Under the pieces are notes generated by a model. It saw only the letters and a list, made by a program, of their open reading frames with translations. It made no database searches and was not told the DNA's origin. A program made the translations under genes and the position numbers. This document shows, one piece after another, positions 33,672 to 42,006 of a stretch of 64,000 bases of DNA (positions are counted from its first letter, which is position 1; the number at the start of each line of letters is the position of its first letter). Origin of the DNA: Lentibacillus siamensis (lineage in GTDB: Bacteria > Bacillota > Bacilli > Bacillales > Amphibacillaceae); NCBI RefSeq assembly GCF_039522605.1, contig NZ_BAAADS010000006.1:124001-188000 (forward strand), given 5' to 3'.

Positions 33672-33725
33672 NNNNNNNNNNNNNNNNNNNNNNNNNNNNN
33701 NNNNNNNNNNNNNNNNNNNNNNNNN
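33672..33725. other. Run of N (assembly gap)
   Basis: 54 undetermined bases across the 3' end of murG; the true length is unknown. Confidence 0.99.
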
Positions 33726-33927
33726 GTCGTTTTATATATATTGCTGTTTGTGCGTTGCCAGTAATGTTCCCGAGAGCGCTAACGCAACGGTGAAAATCGA
33801 TGTTCTATCGGCATTTGATATGAAAACAAGCATATAGTATGCAAATTCGAGCATATATGACTTGAAAACGCGCATGAATTTGTTTTAGGCCATTACTGAT
33901 GGATGCGAATCCGCAACACGCTTTAAG
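33726..33927. other. Intergenic, short degenerate repeats
   Basis: No gene. Around 33790-33890 there are three imperfect ~23-nt units of the type GAAAAC-AAGCATATA, AAATTCGAGCATATA, GAAAACGCGCATGAATT. Confidence 0.35.
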
Positions 33928-33958
33928 CAAAAAAGCACCTTCCCTTAGAAGGTGCTTT
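33928..33958 (-). terminator. Terminator of the MMPL transporter gene
   Basis: Minus strand AAAGCACCTTCT … AGGTGCTTTTTT. Confidence 0.85.
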
Positions 33959-33993
33959 CGCAATATCGCGATATTTCGGTTGTATCACCGGAT

Positions 33994-36900
33994 TTATTTC
34001 TTAAATGGCCACCAGTTTGCCTTGCCGAATAAACGAACCAGTACCGGTATGAACAATGGCAGCATCACGAATGCATACAGGAACAGACCGAAAATAACGA
34101 CTGTTGCTATTTGCAGAAGTGATAATACGCCGGATGGGAGCATTGCGCCGAATGTTCCGCCTAAAATGACTGCAGCGGAAATGATCACCGTTCCCATGTT
34201 TTTCATGGCTGACAACAGTGCTTCCTTGATACTTCCATTTTTGTACTCATTAAACCGGTCCATTAAAAAGATACTGTAATCGATTCCGAGTGCCATGAGC
34301 ATTACAAACGCGAAGAATGGAATCGCCCAGGAAAGCCCGGCATAATCGAATATATTGACAAAAATCAACTCAGCAAACGCCATGGATGTGAAATATGTCA
34401 GAATCAGTGATCCTATCAAATAAATCGGCATAATCAATGACCGGAGCAGGATAATCAGGATGATGAAAATACCTGCGATCATCAAAATAGCAGTACGTGT
34501 ATAGTCGGCGTCGGAAATGTTTTGCAGATCGTTGTTTGTACTGCTGACGCCACCGATTTTCGGATTGCTGTCTGTGAATACAGTACCTTGCTTATTGTCG
34601 TTAAAGGTATTTTCAATCTTATCGACCATGTGCATTGCTTTGGTTGAATAAGGATTCGATTCAAGCACTACATCAAATTTAACAATCGTTTTGTCTTCTG
34701 AAAGGTATGGTTTGGTACCTTCGATAAAGTCTTCATTTTCCAGTGCCTGTTTTGGTATAACTACCGTGTTATTGGTTTTATTTGTTTCAAAGTCACCCAA
34801 ATAACGCTGGACATCTTTTAGACCATTATTGATCTTCTTCAGACCATTTGAACTGTCATTCAGTCCATTTGATAAGGTTTTGAGCTGCTGTTGCATATCT
34901 GAGAAAGCAGTTTTTAAATCTTTCTGACCACCGTAAATTTGTGACAAACCGTCCTGCAGATTAGGAATGTTGTTTACTACTTGGCTCTGACCGTCAGCGG
35001 CTTTATTCAGCCCGGACTGCAATTGTTCAATCGCGCTGATTAATTCTCCGATGCCATTAGAAAGTTTCTGTTGTCCGGCGATGGTTTGTTCAAATTTACC
35101 GTTTAAATTGTTTAATGGCGCGATTACGTCTTGTTGCAGTTTCTTTTGCGCTCCGCCAAGTTTATTGAGTTTTGATTGCATTTCTTGAATACCGTCTATC
35201 GTTCCTTGAATACGCTGTTGGGCAGCACCATAGGACTTCTTGAATTCCTTGTTCTGTTTTAACTCAGGATTAGACTTTATCGCAGTATCCCGTACCGCTG
35301 TAATGTTTTCTTTGGCAGTTTTTAATGTGTTTATCATTTTATCTAGTTTGCCTGCATCGACTGATTTTGCTCCAAAATCTGAGAGCCCTTTTGCAATCTG
35401 CTCATACCCGTTCAGCAGCTGCTGACTGCCGGAAATCGATTGATCCAGATTGTTTTTAATCGTCTGCAGGTTGCTTTTGATCTCACCGGCCCCTTGTGCA
35501 CCGGACTGAATTCCATTTTGAATTTCAGAAAGTGCATTACTGATGTCGCCAAGCCCATTATTTGCATCTTGTGTGCCTTGCATCAGCTGATTGACACCGG
35601 ATTCCGCATCCTCGAGCTGCGGGAGTGCGTTATTCAGTTCTGATGCTGCCTGTTTGAGACCGTCCTGAATTTTTTTGATTCCCTCTGTACTTTGTCCTAC
35701 ACCGTCAGCAAGTTGACCCGTCTGGCTTTTTACGAGAAAATCATCGATAATTTCGCCGGCCGGTCTTGTTGCACTTCGAACCTGATTAACGCCTTCCATT
35801 TGTGCCAGTTCCTGGGTGACTTTTGCAATATCCTGATACTCACTGACAGAATCAATTGGCTCATCTGTTTTAACAACTACAGAAGAGGGCATTGTCTGCC
35901 CGGGGCCGAAGCTGTCTGCAATGATATTGAATCCCTGGACAGAGTCATACTCATTACCGATTTCCTCCAATGAGTTATAGGATTTTGCCCCATCATACGT
36001 CAGCAAAGCGGGTACTGTTATGATAGCGACAATTATTAGTGCCACAACTGGTCGCGCCCAGGCAAAATTTCCGGCAGCTCCCCATATTCTGCTTTCTTTA
36101 TGGCTCACATTTTTATCAAATGGCCAAAATAATTTATTTCCCAGTACAGCCAGGAAGAACGGTACCAATGTAGCAAGGGCAATCAGTACAACTGCCACAC
36201 CGACTGCAACTGCAACTGCTGACCGGTACAGGGAGAACGTTGACAGCCCGATGGTGGAAAAGCCGATCAGTACAGCCAAACCTGCGAAAAAGATCGTTTT
36301 TCCGCCGGATTTATATGTTGCCAGTACAGCGTCCTTAATTGATTCCTGATGGGCAATTTCCTCTTTAAATCTGCTGATCAGGAGGATGCAATAGTCTGTT
36401 CCGATCCCGAACATGACGGCAACCATGAATATTTGCGTGAATGTTGATAACGGGAATCCCGCTGTGTCCGCTAAAATAGCAACAACACTTTGTGCTGCGA
36501 TATAACTGATGCCAACTGTCAGCAGCGGAATGAATGGCGCGACGACTGATTTAAAAACAGCAAACAGGATAATCAGAATCAGCCCGACTGTTATGATCTC
36601 AGTTTTTTTCAGTCCCTCCTGCGAGTTTTTGATAATGTCCTGCTGGATGTAATCTTCCCCGGTGAGGTAATGTTCCACCTGAATATTTTCAACAGCGTCG
36701 TATATGTTTTCCCTTGATTCAGTGATTTCCTGGTTTTTCAGTGAGACGCTGAATGGAATCATGATTGTTTGATTGTCTTCTGAAACAGTTTGTTCTTTAA
36801 CTTCCTTACCTTCCGTAAACGCCAGAATGTCAGATATACCAAGATTCTGTTTGTTTGATTGGAGTTGGCCAATTGCTTTTTTGACTTGGCCTTTTTCAGA

Positions 36901-37140
36901 TTTATCAAGTCCATCATCATCATGAAAGACAAGAACCGCACTTGTTATCTGTTCTCCTTCATCTGGTGACATTTTATCAAGCAGTGCTTGGGCTTCCTGG
37001 GACGGATAATCTTCCGGAACGGTTATTTGCCCTTTCTTACTGACAAGCTCCTGCAGGTTTGGGGAGAAAAAAAACAGAGCCAAGACCGCCACAACCCATG
37101 CGCCGGCGATTAACCAACGATAACGTAATATGTGTTTCAT
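33994..37140 (-). CDS. MMPL/RND family transporter (YdgH-like)
   Basis: 1048 aa. Two RND-like halves: helix 1 (8-26), extracellular domain, helices 2-6 with the G-T-D-Y-C-I-L-L-I-S-R-F proton-relay motif near 245; then a very long extracellular segment (about 430-830) made of coiled-coil-like repeats rich in Gln, Asn, Leu and Gly (L-x-x-G-L-x-x-I-x-x-G-x), as in YhgE/Pip proteins; then a second domain with G-I-D-Y-S-I-F-L-M-D-R-F near 975. Predicted proton-driven export of lipids or hydrophobic drugs. The first gene of the pair, a MarR regulator, overlaps its ATG (ATGA), so expression is coupled; this is the B. subtilis ydgGH arrangement. Confidence 0.9.
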   Translation of the reverse strand: MKHILRYRWLIAGAWVVAVLALFFFSPNLQELVSKKGQITVPEDYPSQEAQALLDKMSPDEGEQITSAVLVFHDDDGLDKSEKGQVKKAIGQLQSNKQNLGISDILAFTEGKEVKEQTVSEDNQTIMIPFSVSLKNQEITESRENIYDAVENIQVEHYLTGEDYIQQDIIKNSQEGLKKTEIITVGLILIILFAVFKSVVAPFIPLLTVGISYIAAQSVVAILADTAGFPLSTFTQIFMVAVMFGIGTDYCILLISRFKEEIAHQESIKDAVLATYKSGGKTIFFAGLAVLIGFSTIGLSTFSLYRSAVAVAVGVAVVLIALATLVPFFLAVLGNKLFWPFDKNVSHKESRIWGAAGNFAWARPVVALIIVAIITVPALLTYDGAKSYNSLEEIGNEYDSVQGFNIIADSFGPGQTMPSSVVVKTDEPIDSVSEYQDIAKVTQELAQMEGVNQVRSATRPAGEIIDDFLVKSQTGQLADGVGQSTEGIKKIQDGLKQAASELNNALPQLEDAESGVNQLMQGTQDANNGLGDISNALSEIQNGIQSGAQGAGEIKSNLQTIKNNLDQSISGSQQLLNGYEQIAKGLSDFGAKSVDAGKLDKMINTLKTAKENITAVRDTAIKSNPELKQNKEFKKSYGAAQQRIQGTIDGIQEMQSKLNKLGGAQKKLQQDVIAPLNNLNGKFEQTIAGQQKLSNGIGELISAIEQLQSGLNKAADGQSQVVNNIPNLQDGLSQIYGGQKDLKTAFSDMQQQLKTLSNGLNDSSNGLKKINNGLKDVQRYLGDFETNKTNNTVVIPKQALENEDFIEGTKPYLSEDKTIVKFDVVLESNPYSTKAMHMVDKIENTFNDNKQGTVFTDSNPKIGGVSSTNNDLQNISDADYTRTAILMIAGIFIILIILLRSLIMPIYLIGSLILTYFTSMAFAELIFVNIFDYAGLSWAIPFFAFVMLMALGIDYSIFLMDRFNEYKNGSIKEALLSAMKNMGTVIISAAVILGGTFGAMLPSGVLSLLQIATVVIFGLFLYAFVMLPLFIPVLVRLFGKANWWPFKK

Positions 37141-37580
37141 ACTGTTTTATCCTCCTGTTCCATAATAGCGGCCAGTTTTTCCAGCGAATTGATAAATTCA
37201 GTTATTTCTTCTTCGTCAAAATGGCCAAGATATTTGCCGATTTCCGCATATATTTCCTCTTCTGTGTATTCGACGAGTTTTATGCCTTTTTTGGTAACAA
37301 ATAAATAAACGTTCCGCCGGTCATTATCATCTCTGACCCGTTTGATTAAATCCTTTTCATACAGCCGGGTAATTTGTGCCGTAACTGCACTTTTCCCAAC
37401 CCCAAAAGCATGTGCAATGTCGGTGCTGGTGCATTCTTCATGCTTTTGAATATATTGCAGTGTTGCAAACTGATCTGTGGTGATATCGGAATGTATTTTT
37501 TCTTTCATCATACTGTTTACATTGCGATAGATGCTGTTGGTAGCATCCTGGTACCGGTTAATGAGCTGTCTCAGTTCCAT
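37137..37580 (-). CDS. MarR family transcriptional regulator (YdgG-like)
   Basis: 147 aa winged-helix repressor: helix-turn-helix T-S-T-D-I-A-H-A-F-G-V-G-K-S-A-V-T (about 54-70) and wing D-D-N-D-R-R-N-V-Y (about 84-92, the D-x-R-D/N-R wing motif). Expected to repress its own operon with the MMPL transporter until a hydrophobic ligand binds. A perfect inverted repeat (37614-37636) lies 34 nt upstream over a TATAAT. SD AGGAGG precedes ATG 37580. Confidence 0.9.
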   Translation of the reverse strand: MELRQLINRYQDATNSIYRNVNSMMKEKIHSDITTDQFATLQYIQKHEECTSTDIAHAFGVGKSAVTAQITRLYEKDLIKRVRDDNDRRNVYLFVTKKGIKLVEYTEEEIYAEIGKYLGHFDEEEITEFINSLEKLAAIMEQEDKTV

Positions 37581-37613
37581 GTCTGTACCTCCTGATTAAT
37601 TGTTCAATACATG

Positions 37614-37636
37614 AATAGTTTAATAAGTGAACTATT
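37614..37636. promoter_or_regulatory. Probable MarR operator
   Basis: AATAGTT-n9-AACTATT, perfect 7-bp arms, overlapping a minus-strand TATAAT (37634-37639). Position suits autorepression. Confidence 0.6.
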
Positions 37637-37678
37637 ATATCGTAACAGCATCAGGTGCCTTTGACAATAAAAAATGAA

Positions 37679-37715
37679 GCGACTGGGATATTTTTCACCA
37701 TAAACTTTCAGTCGC
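37679..37715. other. Hairpin upstream of the MarR operon
   Basis: GCGACTG … CAGTCGC with a 23-nt AT-rich loop; may be part of a small repeat. No gene in 37640-37757. Confidence 0.35.
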
Positions 37716-37759
37716 CCGTATAAAAGCCAAAACCCGCCGTAAAATCCAAAAAACTTCAT

Positions 37760-37790
37760 TAAAAAAGACCGGCCTTATTTTGGCCGATCT
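37760..37790 (-). terminator. Terminator of the SLAC1-like gene
   Basis: Minus strand AGATCGGCC … GGCCGGTCTTTTTT. Confidence 0.8.
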
Positions 37791-37797
37791 GTCAGCT

Positions 37798-38838
37798 TTA
37801 GTGTGCCGGTACTTGTTGTTTTTTTCCTGAAGCGAGTCGGGTTTTAACATAAAGCGCAATCTGCCCAACCAGTGCGAGCAGTACAACCCAGGCCCAGAAA
37901 TTCATGAACACTGTCTGGAATTTGTACAGTGAATCCGGAATTGTATAAAACGGGTTCAAATGCATGACCCATGTGAAGGTGTAAAACATGCCAAATGTAA
38001 AATTTCGGGACCATTGAGTCACCTGGTATGTGAATAGTCCCTTATCAAGCCCGTAACGCCTGATACGCTTGACGGCACGGATAACCTCCACAATCTCGAC
38101 AGCAATGAGCAGCACAAAGACAACACCCCAAAAAACAGATACGAAAAATGGAGTGAATGTGTTTGTCGTCACAATCGCCAATCCGGTAATCGACAGGGCA
38201 CCATGAATAATGCAGTTGGTATTTGCCCAGTCATCCGCCAGATTCCAGTTCTTCGTTCGCAAATACCGGTGACCGATCAGTGTGATGCCTGACAAATAGA
38301 ATATCAGACCCAAAATGATGATTCCTTCAGAAAAATAGACCGGAAACCGAAAGAAAACATTGTTTAATAGAATAATTATAGATTGCGTGCCTACCGTTGA
38401 AAGCAATACGACCCCATGAACGGGATGATCTTTATGATCGAAAAATAATTGCTTGAAATTATAAAAACAATTTCCCAAAAAAAATAGAAATAAAAACGTA
38501 TTAAAAATAGCCATCGCTTCGGTCATAATCGAAATACCGGGGAAATATCGCAAAAACACGTTGCACAGAACCGACACACCGGCAATCCATGTTCCGATTG
38601 CAAATGAGTTAACTGGATGATGGATAAATGGTACCAAAAAGTCCCGGTGGAAAAACTGCACGGATAAGTCCTTGTAAATGAGGACCCACGCAATCAAAAG
38701 CAGAAATGTAAGATACTTTCCAAGCTGAATGTCCAGTAGGGGAAACGCCTCTACAGCACCAATCAGGAAAATACCGTTAGCCATAATAATAGCTCCATTG
38801 GCTGGCTCCACTTTTTTATAGCTGCCTTTTAATAACAT
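37798..38838 (-). CDS. Multi-pass membrane protein, TDT/SLAC1-like
   Basis: 346 aa, about ten hydrophobic helices in regular succession. The N-terminal A-N-G-I-F-L-I-G-A-V-E and the H-H-P-V-N-S-F-A-I-G-T-W segment (about 93-104) resemble the H-P-V-x-S motif of TehA/SLAC1 voltage-dependent anion channel proteins (PF03595), which carry nitrate, chloride, malate or tellurite-related anions. The assignment is by pattern only. It is divergent from the small His-rich membrane gene at 38982 across an FNR-like box, so it may be used under low oxygen. TATAAT on its strand at 38877-38882. Confidence 0.5.
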   Translation of the reverse strand: MLLKGSYKKVEPANGAIIMANGIFLIGAVEAFPLLDIQLGKYLTFLLLIAWVLIYKDLSVQFFHRDFLVPFIHHPVNSFAIGTWIAGVSVLCNVFLRYFPGISIMTEAMAIFNTFLFLFFLGNCFYNFKQLFFDHKDHPVHGVVLLSTVGTQSIIILLNNVFFRFPVYFSEGIIILGLIFYLSGITLIGHRYLRTKNWNLADDWANTNCIIHGALSITGLAIVTTNTFTPFFVSVFWGVVFVLLIAVEIVEVIRAVKRIRRYGLDKGLFTYQVTQWSRNFTFGMFYTFTWVMHLNPFYTIPDSLYKFQTVFMNFWAWVVLLALVGQIALYVKTRLASGKKQQVPAH

Positions 38839-38876
38839 TGCATCCCCCCCTATTGCTGAATGAAGTTCACGATATG

Positions 38877-38882
38877 ATTATA
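38877..38882 (-). promoter_or_regulatory. -10 of the SLAC1-like gene
   Basis: Minus strand TATAAT; the FNR box centre would be near -58. Confidence 0.45.
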
Positions 38883-38920
38883 TCATTTTTATACATTTTT
38901 TCATCAAGTCTTTGTGAAAC

Positions 38921-38936
38921 TGTGGTAAATATCACA
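38921..38936. promoter_or_regulatory. FNR-like box between divergent membrane genes
   Basis: TGTGG-TAAATA-TCACA, one change from TGTGA-N6-TCACA. For the rightward gene the box centre is 41.5 bp before the start expected from the TACAAT at 38958-38963. Confidence 0.65.
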
Positions 38937-38957
38937 AAATACGAAAGACATGTTGGG

Positions 38958-38963
38958 TACAAT
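38958..38963 (+). promoter_or_regulatory. -10 of the 153-aa membrane gene
   Basis: TACAAT without a -35, placed as in a class II FNR promoter. Confidence 0.5.
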
Positions 38964-38981
38964 ACAGAATGAGGTGAGGAT

Positions 38982-39443
38982 ATGAATTATTGGTTTATCC
39001 TGAATGCCGTACTGTTTATGAGTGCTGTGATGTTGTATATTCGTGATTCATCAGTAGCGGTCCTGATGGCTGTTTGTGGGTTGGCGTTTATATTATTCAA
39101 TTGGAATATGCATGCAATTTTTTCAAAAATACGTAATTTGGATAACCGGAATGAGCGCATCCGAATTGCTGGACGGGCACGGAAAATCATGCCATTTCAT
39201 GTGGTGTCCGGCATTGTTGGACTGGCATTCATCGTGTTACACATTCTGCTGATTTATCTGCGGTACGACGTTACATATATGAAGTTTAAAGCGGTTAGCG
39301 GCGGGGTTGCGTTTGCCGTACTAAGTGCTGTGGTGGTCAGTGGTTATCTGCGTAGAAAAAAAGCAACAGGCAAACGACGGCTTGCACACTTGTATTTGTC
39401 TATGCTGTTGTTTTGGATAATGGCATTACACATCATTTGGTGA
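38982..39443 (+). CDS. Small membrane protein with conserved-looking His residues, unknown
   Basis: 153 aa, four to five hydrophobic segments (5-20, 26-48, 70-92, 104-122, 135-153). His residues lie within or at the edges of helices (N-M-H-A, P-F-H-V-V-S-G, V-L-H-I-L-L, L-A-H-L-Y-L, A-L-H-I-I-W), a pattern seen in b-type cytochromes and ferric-reductase-like proteins, so heme binding is possible. I do not recognise the family. SD GAGGTGAGG precedes ATG. The upstream FNR box suggests anaerobic expression. Confidence 0.6.
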   Translation: MNYWFILNAVLFMSAVMLYIRDSSVAVLMAVCGLAFILFNWNMHAIFSKIRNLDNRNERIRIAGRARKIMPFHVVSGIVGLAFIVLHILLIYLRYDVTYMKFKAVSGGVAFAVLSAVVVSGYLRRKKATGKRRLAHLYLSMLLFWIMALHIIW

Positions 39444-39452
39444 TAGGTATAT

Positions 39453-39492
39453 AATTCAATAGTCATTAATCTATGACTATTGAATTATTTTT
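39453..39492 (+). terminator. Terminator
   Basis: Perfect AATTCAATAGTCAT … ATGACTATTGAATT followed by ATTTTTC. Confidence 0.85.
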
Positions 39493-39571
39493 CTAAAAAT
39501 TAAAAATCCCAATTGTTAAACAGTGTCGATTATTGTAAAATAAAAGTACCAATTCATAAGGGGTGATATAA

Positions 39572-39808
39572 ATGGGAACATTTGTAAGAAATTGCCGTTT
39601 ATGCAGGGAACCAATGGAATCCAGCCCGTTTATGATGTGTACGAAATGCCTGGTTGAAAGCGATCACGTTCGCACCTACATTGTCAAGCATCCGCATGTA
39701 TCACTGGAAGAGATTGCGCATTCAACCGATGTCCCGCTTGAAAAGGTGAAAAATATGGTTAATCTTGGAATTAGCATTAGGAAAGAAAATGGGACCGGCG
39801 TACAATAA
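39572..39808 (+). CDS. Zinc-ribbon/HTH-like small protein
   Basis: 78 aa. N-terminal zinc ribbon C-R-L-C (9-12) and C-T-K-C (24-27), then a helical segment V-S-L-E-E-I-A-H-S-T-D-V-P-L-E-K-V resembling a DNA-binding helix-turn-helix. The same layout occurs in the flagellar protein YvyF, but this protein is shorter and no flagellar genes are nearby. Possibly a regulator; function unknown. SD AAGGGGTGATA. Confidence 0.6.
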   Translation: MGTFVRNCRLCREPMESSPFMMCTKCLVESDHVRTYIVKHPHVSLEEIAHSTDVPLEKVKNMVNLGISIRKENGTGVQ

Positions 39809-39836
39809 TCACCTTATGAGAATTTAAATCTTTGCT

Positions 39837-39871
39837 GAGAATAACTCTGCTACGGAGTGTTCTCTTTTATT
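39837..39871 (+). terminator. Terminator after Zn-ribbon gene
   Basis: GAGAAtaACTC … GAGTgTTCTC followed by TTTTATTTT. Confidence 0.65.
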
Positions 39872-39940
39872 TTGGGTTAATGCTGTTAAATGGTTTACAT
39901 TGACTATTCAAGCTTAAAATAAAATTTTTTTAAAAAAGCA

Positions 39941-39969
39941 TTGACTTAAAATTTTCTTAACACTATAAT
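39941..39969 (+). promoter_or_regulatory. Promoter of the bmr-type operon
   Basis: TTGACT, 17 nt, TATAAT; near-consensus sigma-A promoter. Confidence 0.8.
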
Positions 39970-40005
39970 AATTGAGTACAATAAATCAGAGAGGAGGTCA
40001 TTCCA

Positions 40006-40095
40006 ATGAAAATCCAACAAATTCAAATCCAGCAGCAAAGCAGACAATTTCAAAATTTAATATGTGGTGTGGCCTTCCTGGACGGTAACATGTAA
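40006..40095 (+). CDS. Leader peptide of the bmrCD-type exporter (bmrB analogue, 29 aa)
   Basis: A 29-residue ORF with the near-ideal SD GAGGAGG 9 nt before ATG. N-terminal half is Gln/Ile-rich (K-I-Q-Q-I-Q-I-Q-Q-Q-S-R-Q), the end is C-G-V-A-F-L-D-G-N-M. It lies between a strong promoter and two hairpins ahead of the ABC genes. In B. subtilis, bmrCD is preceded by the small ORF bmrB, whose translation state controls a transcription attenuator and so couples exporter synthesis to ribosome-targeting antibiotics. This ORF is in the same place, though much shorter. Its 3' part (ATGTGGTGTGGCC, 40062-40074) is complementary to the terminator's 5' side. Confidence 0.75.
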   Translation: MKIQQIQIQQQSRQFQNLICGVAFLDGNM

Positions 40096-40121
40096 AAAAG
40101 ACAGCTTTAGTTAAAACAAGT

Positions 40122-40150
40122 CACGGGCCGCACATGCCTGTGGCTTTTTG
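40122..40150 (+). promoter_or_regulatory. Attenuator terminator, with antiterminator pairing to 40062-40074
   Basis: CACGGGC-cgcacat-GCCTGTG followed by GCTTTTTG. The alternative pairing is GGCCGCACAT (40126-40135) with ATGTGgtGTGGCC inside the leader ORF. A ribosome reaching the leader stop codon would cover that segment and let the terminator form; a ribosome stalled earlier would leave it free to block the terminator. Confidence 0.65.
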
Positions 40151-40182
40151 TGTTTATTAAAGTACCATACTTATTCTGCACA

Positions 40183-40214
40183 AGAGCACACGTCACAGGC
40201 GTGTGCTTTTGTTG
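40183..40214 (+). terminator. Second hairpin terminator before bmrC
   Basis: AGCACACG-tcacagg-CGTGTGCT followed by TTTGTTGTTT. May be a back-up attenuator. Confidence 0.6.
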
Positions 40215-40257
40215 TTTCAGGAAGGCTTTAGAAAGAGAAAGAAAGCAGGTGATTCAC

Positions 40258-42006
40258 ATGTTTCAGGTTTTTAAAAAGCTCGATTGGTTTTTCAAACATT
40301 ATTGGAAGCGGTATACGTTCGCTATTATTGCGTTAATTGTTTCCAGTGCAATCGGGCTGATTCCACCGAAATTGGTGGGTTATGCAATTGATAAAATACA
40401 ATTTGAAACGCTGACGATGAGGTTATTGGTAATACTTGTTTCGGGATATATCGTCTTAACCATTGTCCATTACGCCATTTCTTTTTTATGGGATTATACA
40501 CTCTTTGGCGGTGCGGCAATTTTAGAGCGATGGACACGGAGCAAGCTGATGGCACATTTTCTGAAAATGACACCGACATTTTTTGGGAAATACCGTACAG
40601 GTGATTTAATGGCACGCAGTACGAACGACTTGAAAGCAATTAATCAGACGGCAGGCTTTGGAGTGTTGACGCTCGTTGATTCGACTACATTCATGTTTAT
40701 GATCGTGGCAATGATGGGATTTACTATAAGCTGGCCGTTAACCCTGGCAGCGCTTATTCCATTGCCAATCATGGCAGTCGTCATGAATAAGTATGGGGCT
40801 TCGATTCATGCCAGGTTTACGAAAGCACAGGAAGCATTTGCCGATATGAACAATGACGTGCTTGAATCGATTCGCGGTGTGCGGGTAATCCGGGCATTTG
40901 TCCAGGAGGAGCAGGATGAAAATCGATTCCAGACCATGACTAACGATGTTTACGAAAAAAACATTGCCGTGGCCAAAATTGATGCACTGTTTGAGCCGAC
41001 GATAAAAATTCTTGTTGGAATGTCGTACACAATCGGGATCGGATATGGCGCATTGCTCGTTTTTGAAAGCCGAATTACGCTGGGCGATCTTGTTACGTTT
41101 AATGTGTATCTCGGGATGTTGATATGGCCGATGTTTGCGGTCGGTGAACTGATTAATATTATGCAGCGGGGTAATGCTTCGCTTGATCGAGTTAACAACA
41201 CACTGGATTATCATGCGGATGTAACGGATCCGGGCGAAGCTGTAAAAGTTGATACGCTTAATGCCATTCAATTTAATAATGTTTCGTTTGCCTATCCGGG
41301 AGCAGCTGTCAACCAGTTGGAGAATATCCATCTTACCGTTCAAAAAGGACAGACGATTGGTGTTGTCGGTAAAACCGGTGCAGGAAAAACGACGATATTT
41401 AAATTGCTGCTCAGGCAGTATCCGGGTATCAGCGGATCGATAAAAATGGCCGGGGCCGAACTTGACACCATCCGATTGAAGCAATTACGCGACTGGATAG
41501 GTTATGTCCCTCAGGATCAGATCATGTTCTCCAAGTCGATTCGTGAAAATATCCAATTCGGAAAAGAGGATGCTACGGACGAGGAAATATACCGAGTGAT
41601 GGACCTGGCCCATTTTCTGAACGATATTAAACAGCTTCCGAATGATTTGGATACGGAAGTAGGAGAAAGTGGTGTTACACTTTCAGGCGGCCAGAAGCAG
41701 CGTGTAGCACTTGCGCGGGCATTTATTAAGAATCCGGAAGTGCTGATTCTGGATGATTCCATGTCAGCAGTTGATGGAAAAACAGAGGCCAAAATAATTG
41801 AGCATTTGCGGGAGGAACGACAAAATAAAACAACATTTATTGCAGCACATCGGATGTCTGCGGTAACACACGCCGACCATATTATTGTGCTGGAAGACGG
41901 GAAAATTAGTGAAGAAGGAACACATAAAGAACTAATGAAGCTGAATGGCTGGTATAAAGAGCAATATCAGCAACAGCAACTGAATGATAAGGAGGTGTCC
42001 TCCTAA
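40258..42006 (+). CDS. bmrC: Heterodimeric multidrug ABC exporter subunit BmrC
   Basis: 582 aa from ATG 40258 (SD CAGGTGAT); the open frame further upstream runs through the attenuator and is rejected. Six-helix type IV transmembrane domain (1-320) fused to a nucleotide-binding domain: Walker A G-K-T-G-A-G-K-T (371-378), intact signature L-S-G-G-Q (475-479), and Walker B V-L-I-L-D-D with Asp500 in place of the catalytic Glu, the degenerate site of BmrC-type half transporters. Length fits B. subtilis BmrC/YheI (585). Partner is the next gene, overlapping by one base. Exports multiple drugs. Confidence 0.88.
   Translation: MFQVFKKLDWFFKHYWKRYTFAIIALIVSSAIGLIPPKLVGYAIDKIQFETLTMRLLVILVSGYIVLTIVHYAISFLWDYTLFGGAAILERWTRSKLMAHFLKMTPTFFGKYRTGDLMARSTNDLKAINQTAGFGVLTLVDSTTFMFMIVAMMGFTISWPLTLAALIPLPIMAVVMNKYGASIHARFTKAQEAFADMNNDVLESIRGVRVIRAFVQEEQDENRFQTMTNDVYEKNIAVAKIDALFEPTIKILVGMSYTIGIGYGALLVFESRITLGDLVTFNVYLGMLIWPMFAVGELINIMQRGNASLDRVNNTLDYHADVTDPGEAVKVDTLNAIQFNNVSFAYPGAAVNQLENIHLTVQKGQTIGVVGKTGAGKTTIFKLLLRQYPGISGSIKMAGAELDTIRLKQLRDWIGYVPQDQIMFSKSIRENIQFGKEDATDEEIYRVMDLAHFLNDIKQLPNDLDTEVGESGVTLSGGQKQRVALARAFIKNPEVLILDDSMSAVDGKTEAKIIEHLREERQNKTTFIAAHRMSAVTHADHIIVLEDGKISEEGTHKELMKLNGWYKEQYQQQQLNDKEVSS

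Noticed and set aside
33726..33837. Coding continuation of murG after the gap
   Set aside because: The translated sequence has no MurG similarity; the protein should end within the gap.
34482..36941. Several frames inside the MMPL transporter gene
   Set aside because: Shadow frames of one 1048-codon gene with clear domains.
40150..40257. Longer N-terminus for bmrC
   Set aside because: It would translate through the second terminator hairpin; ATG 40258 has an SD and matches the family length.
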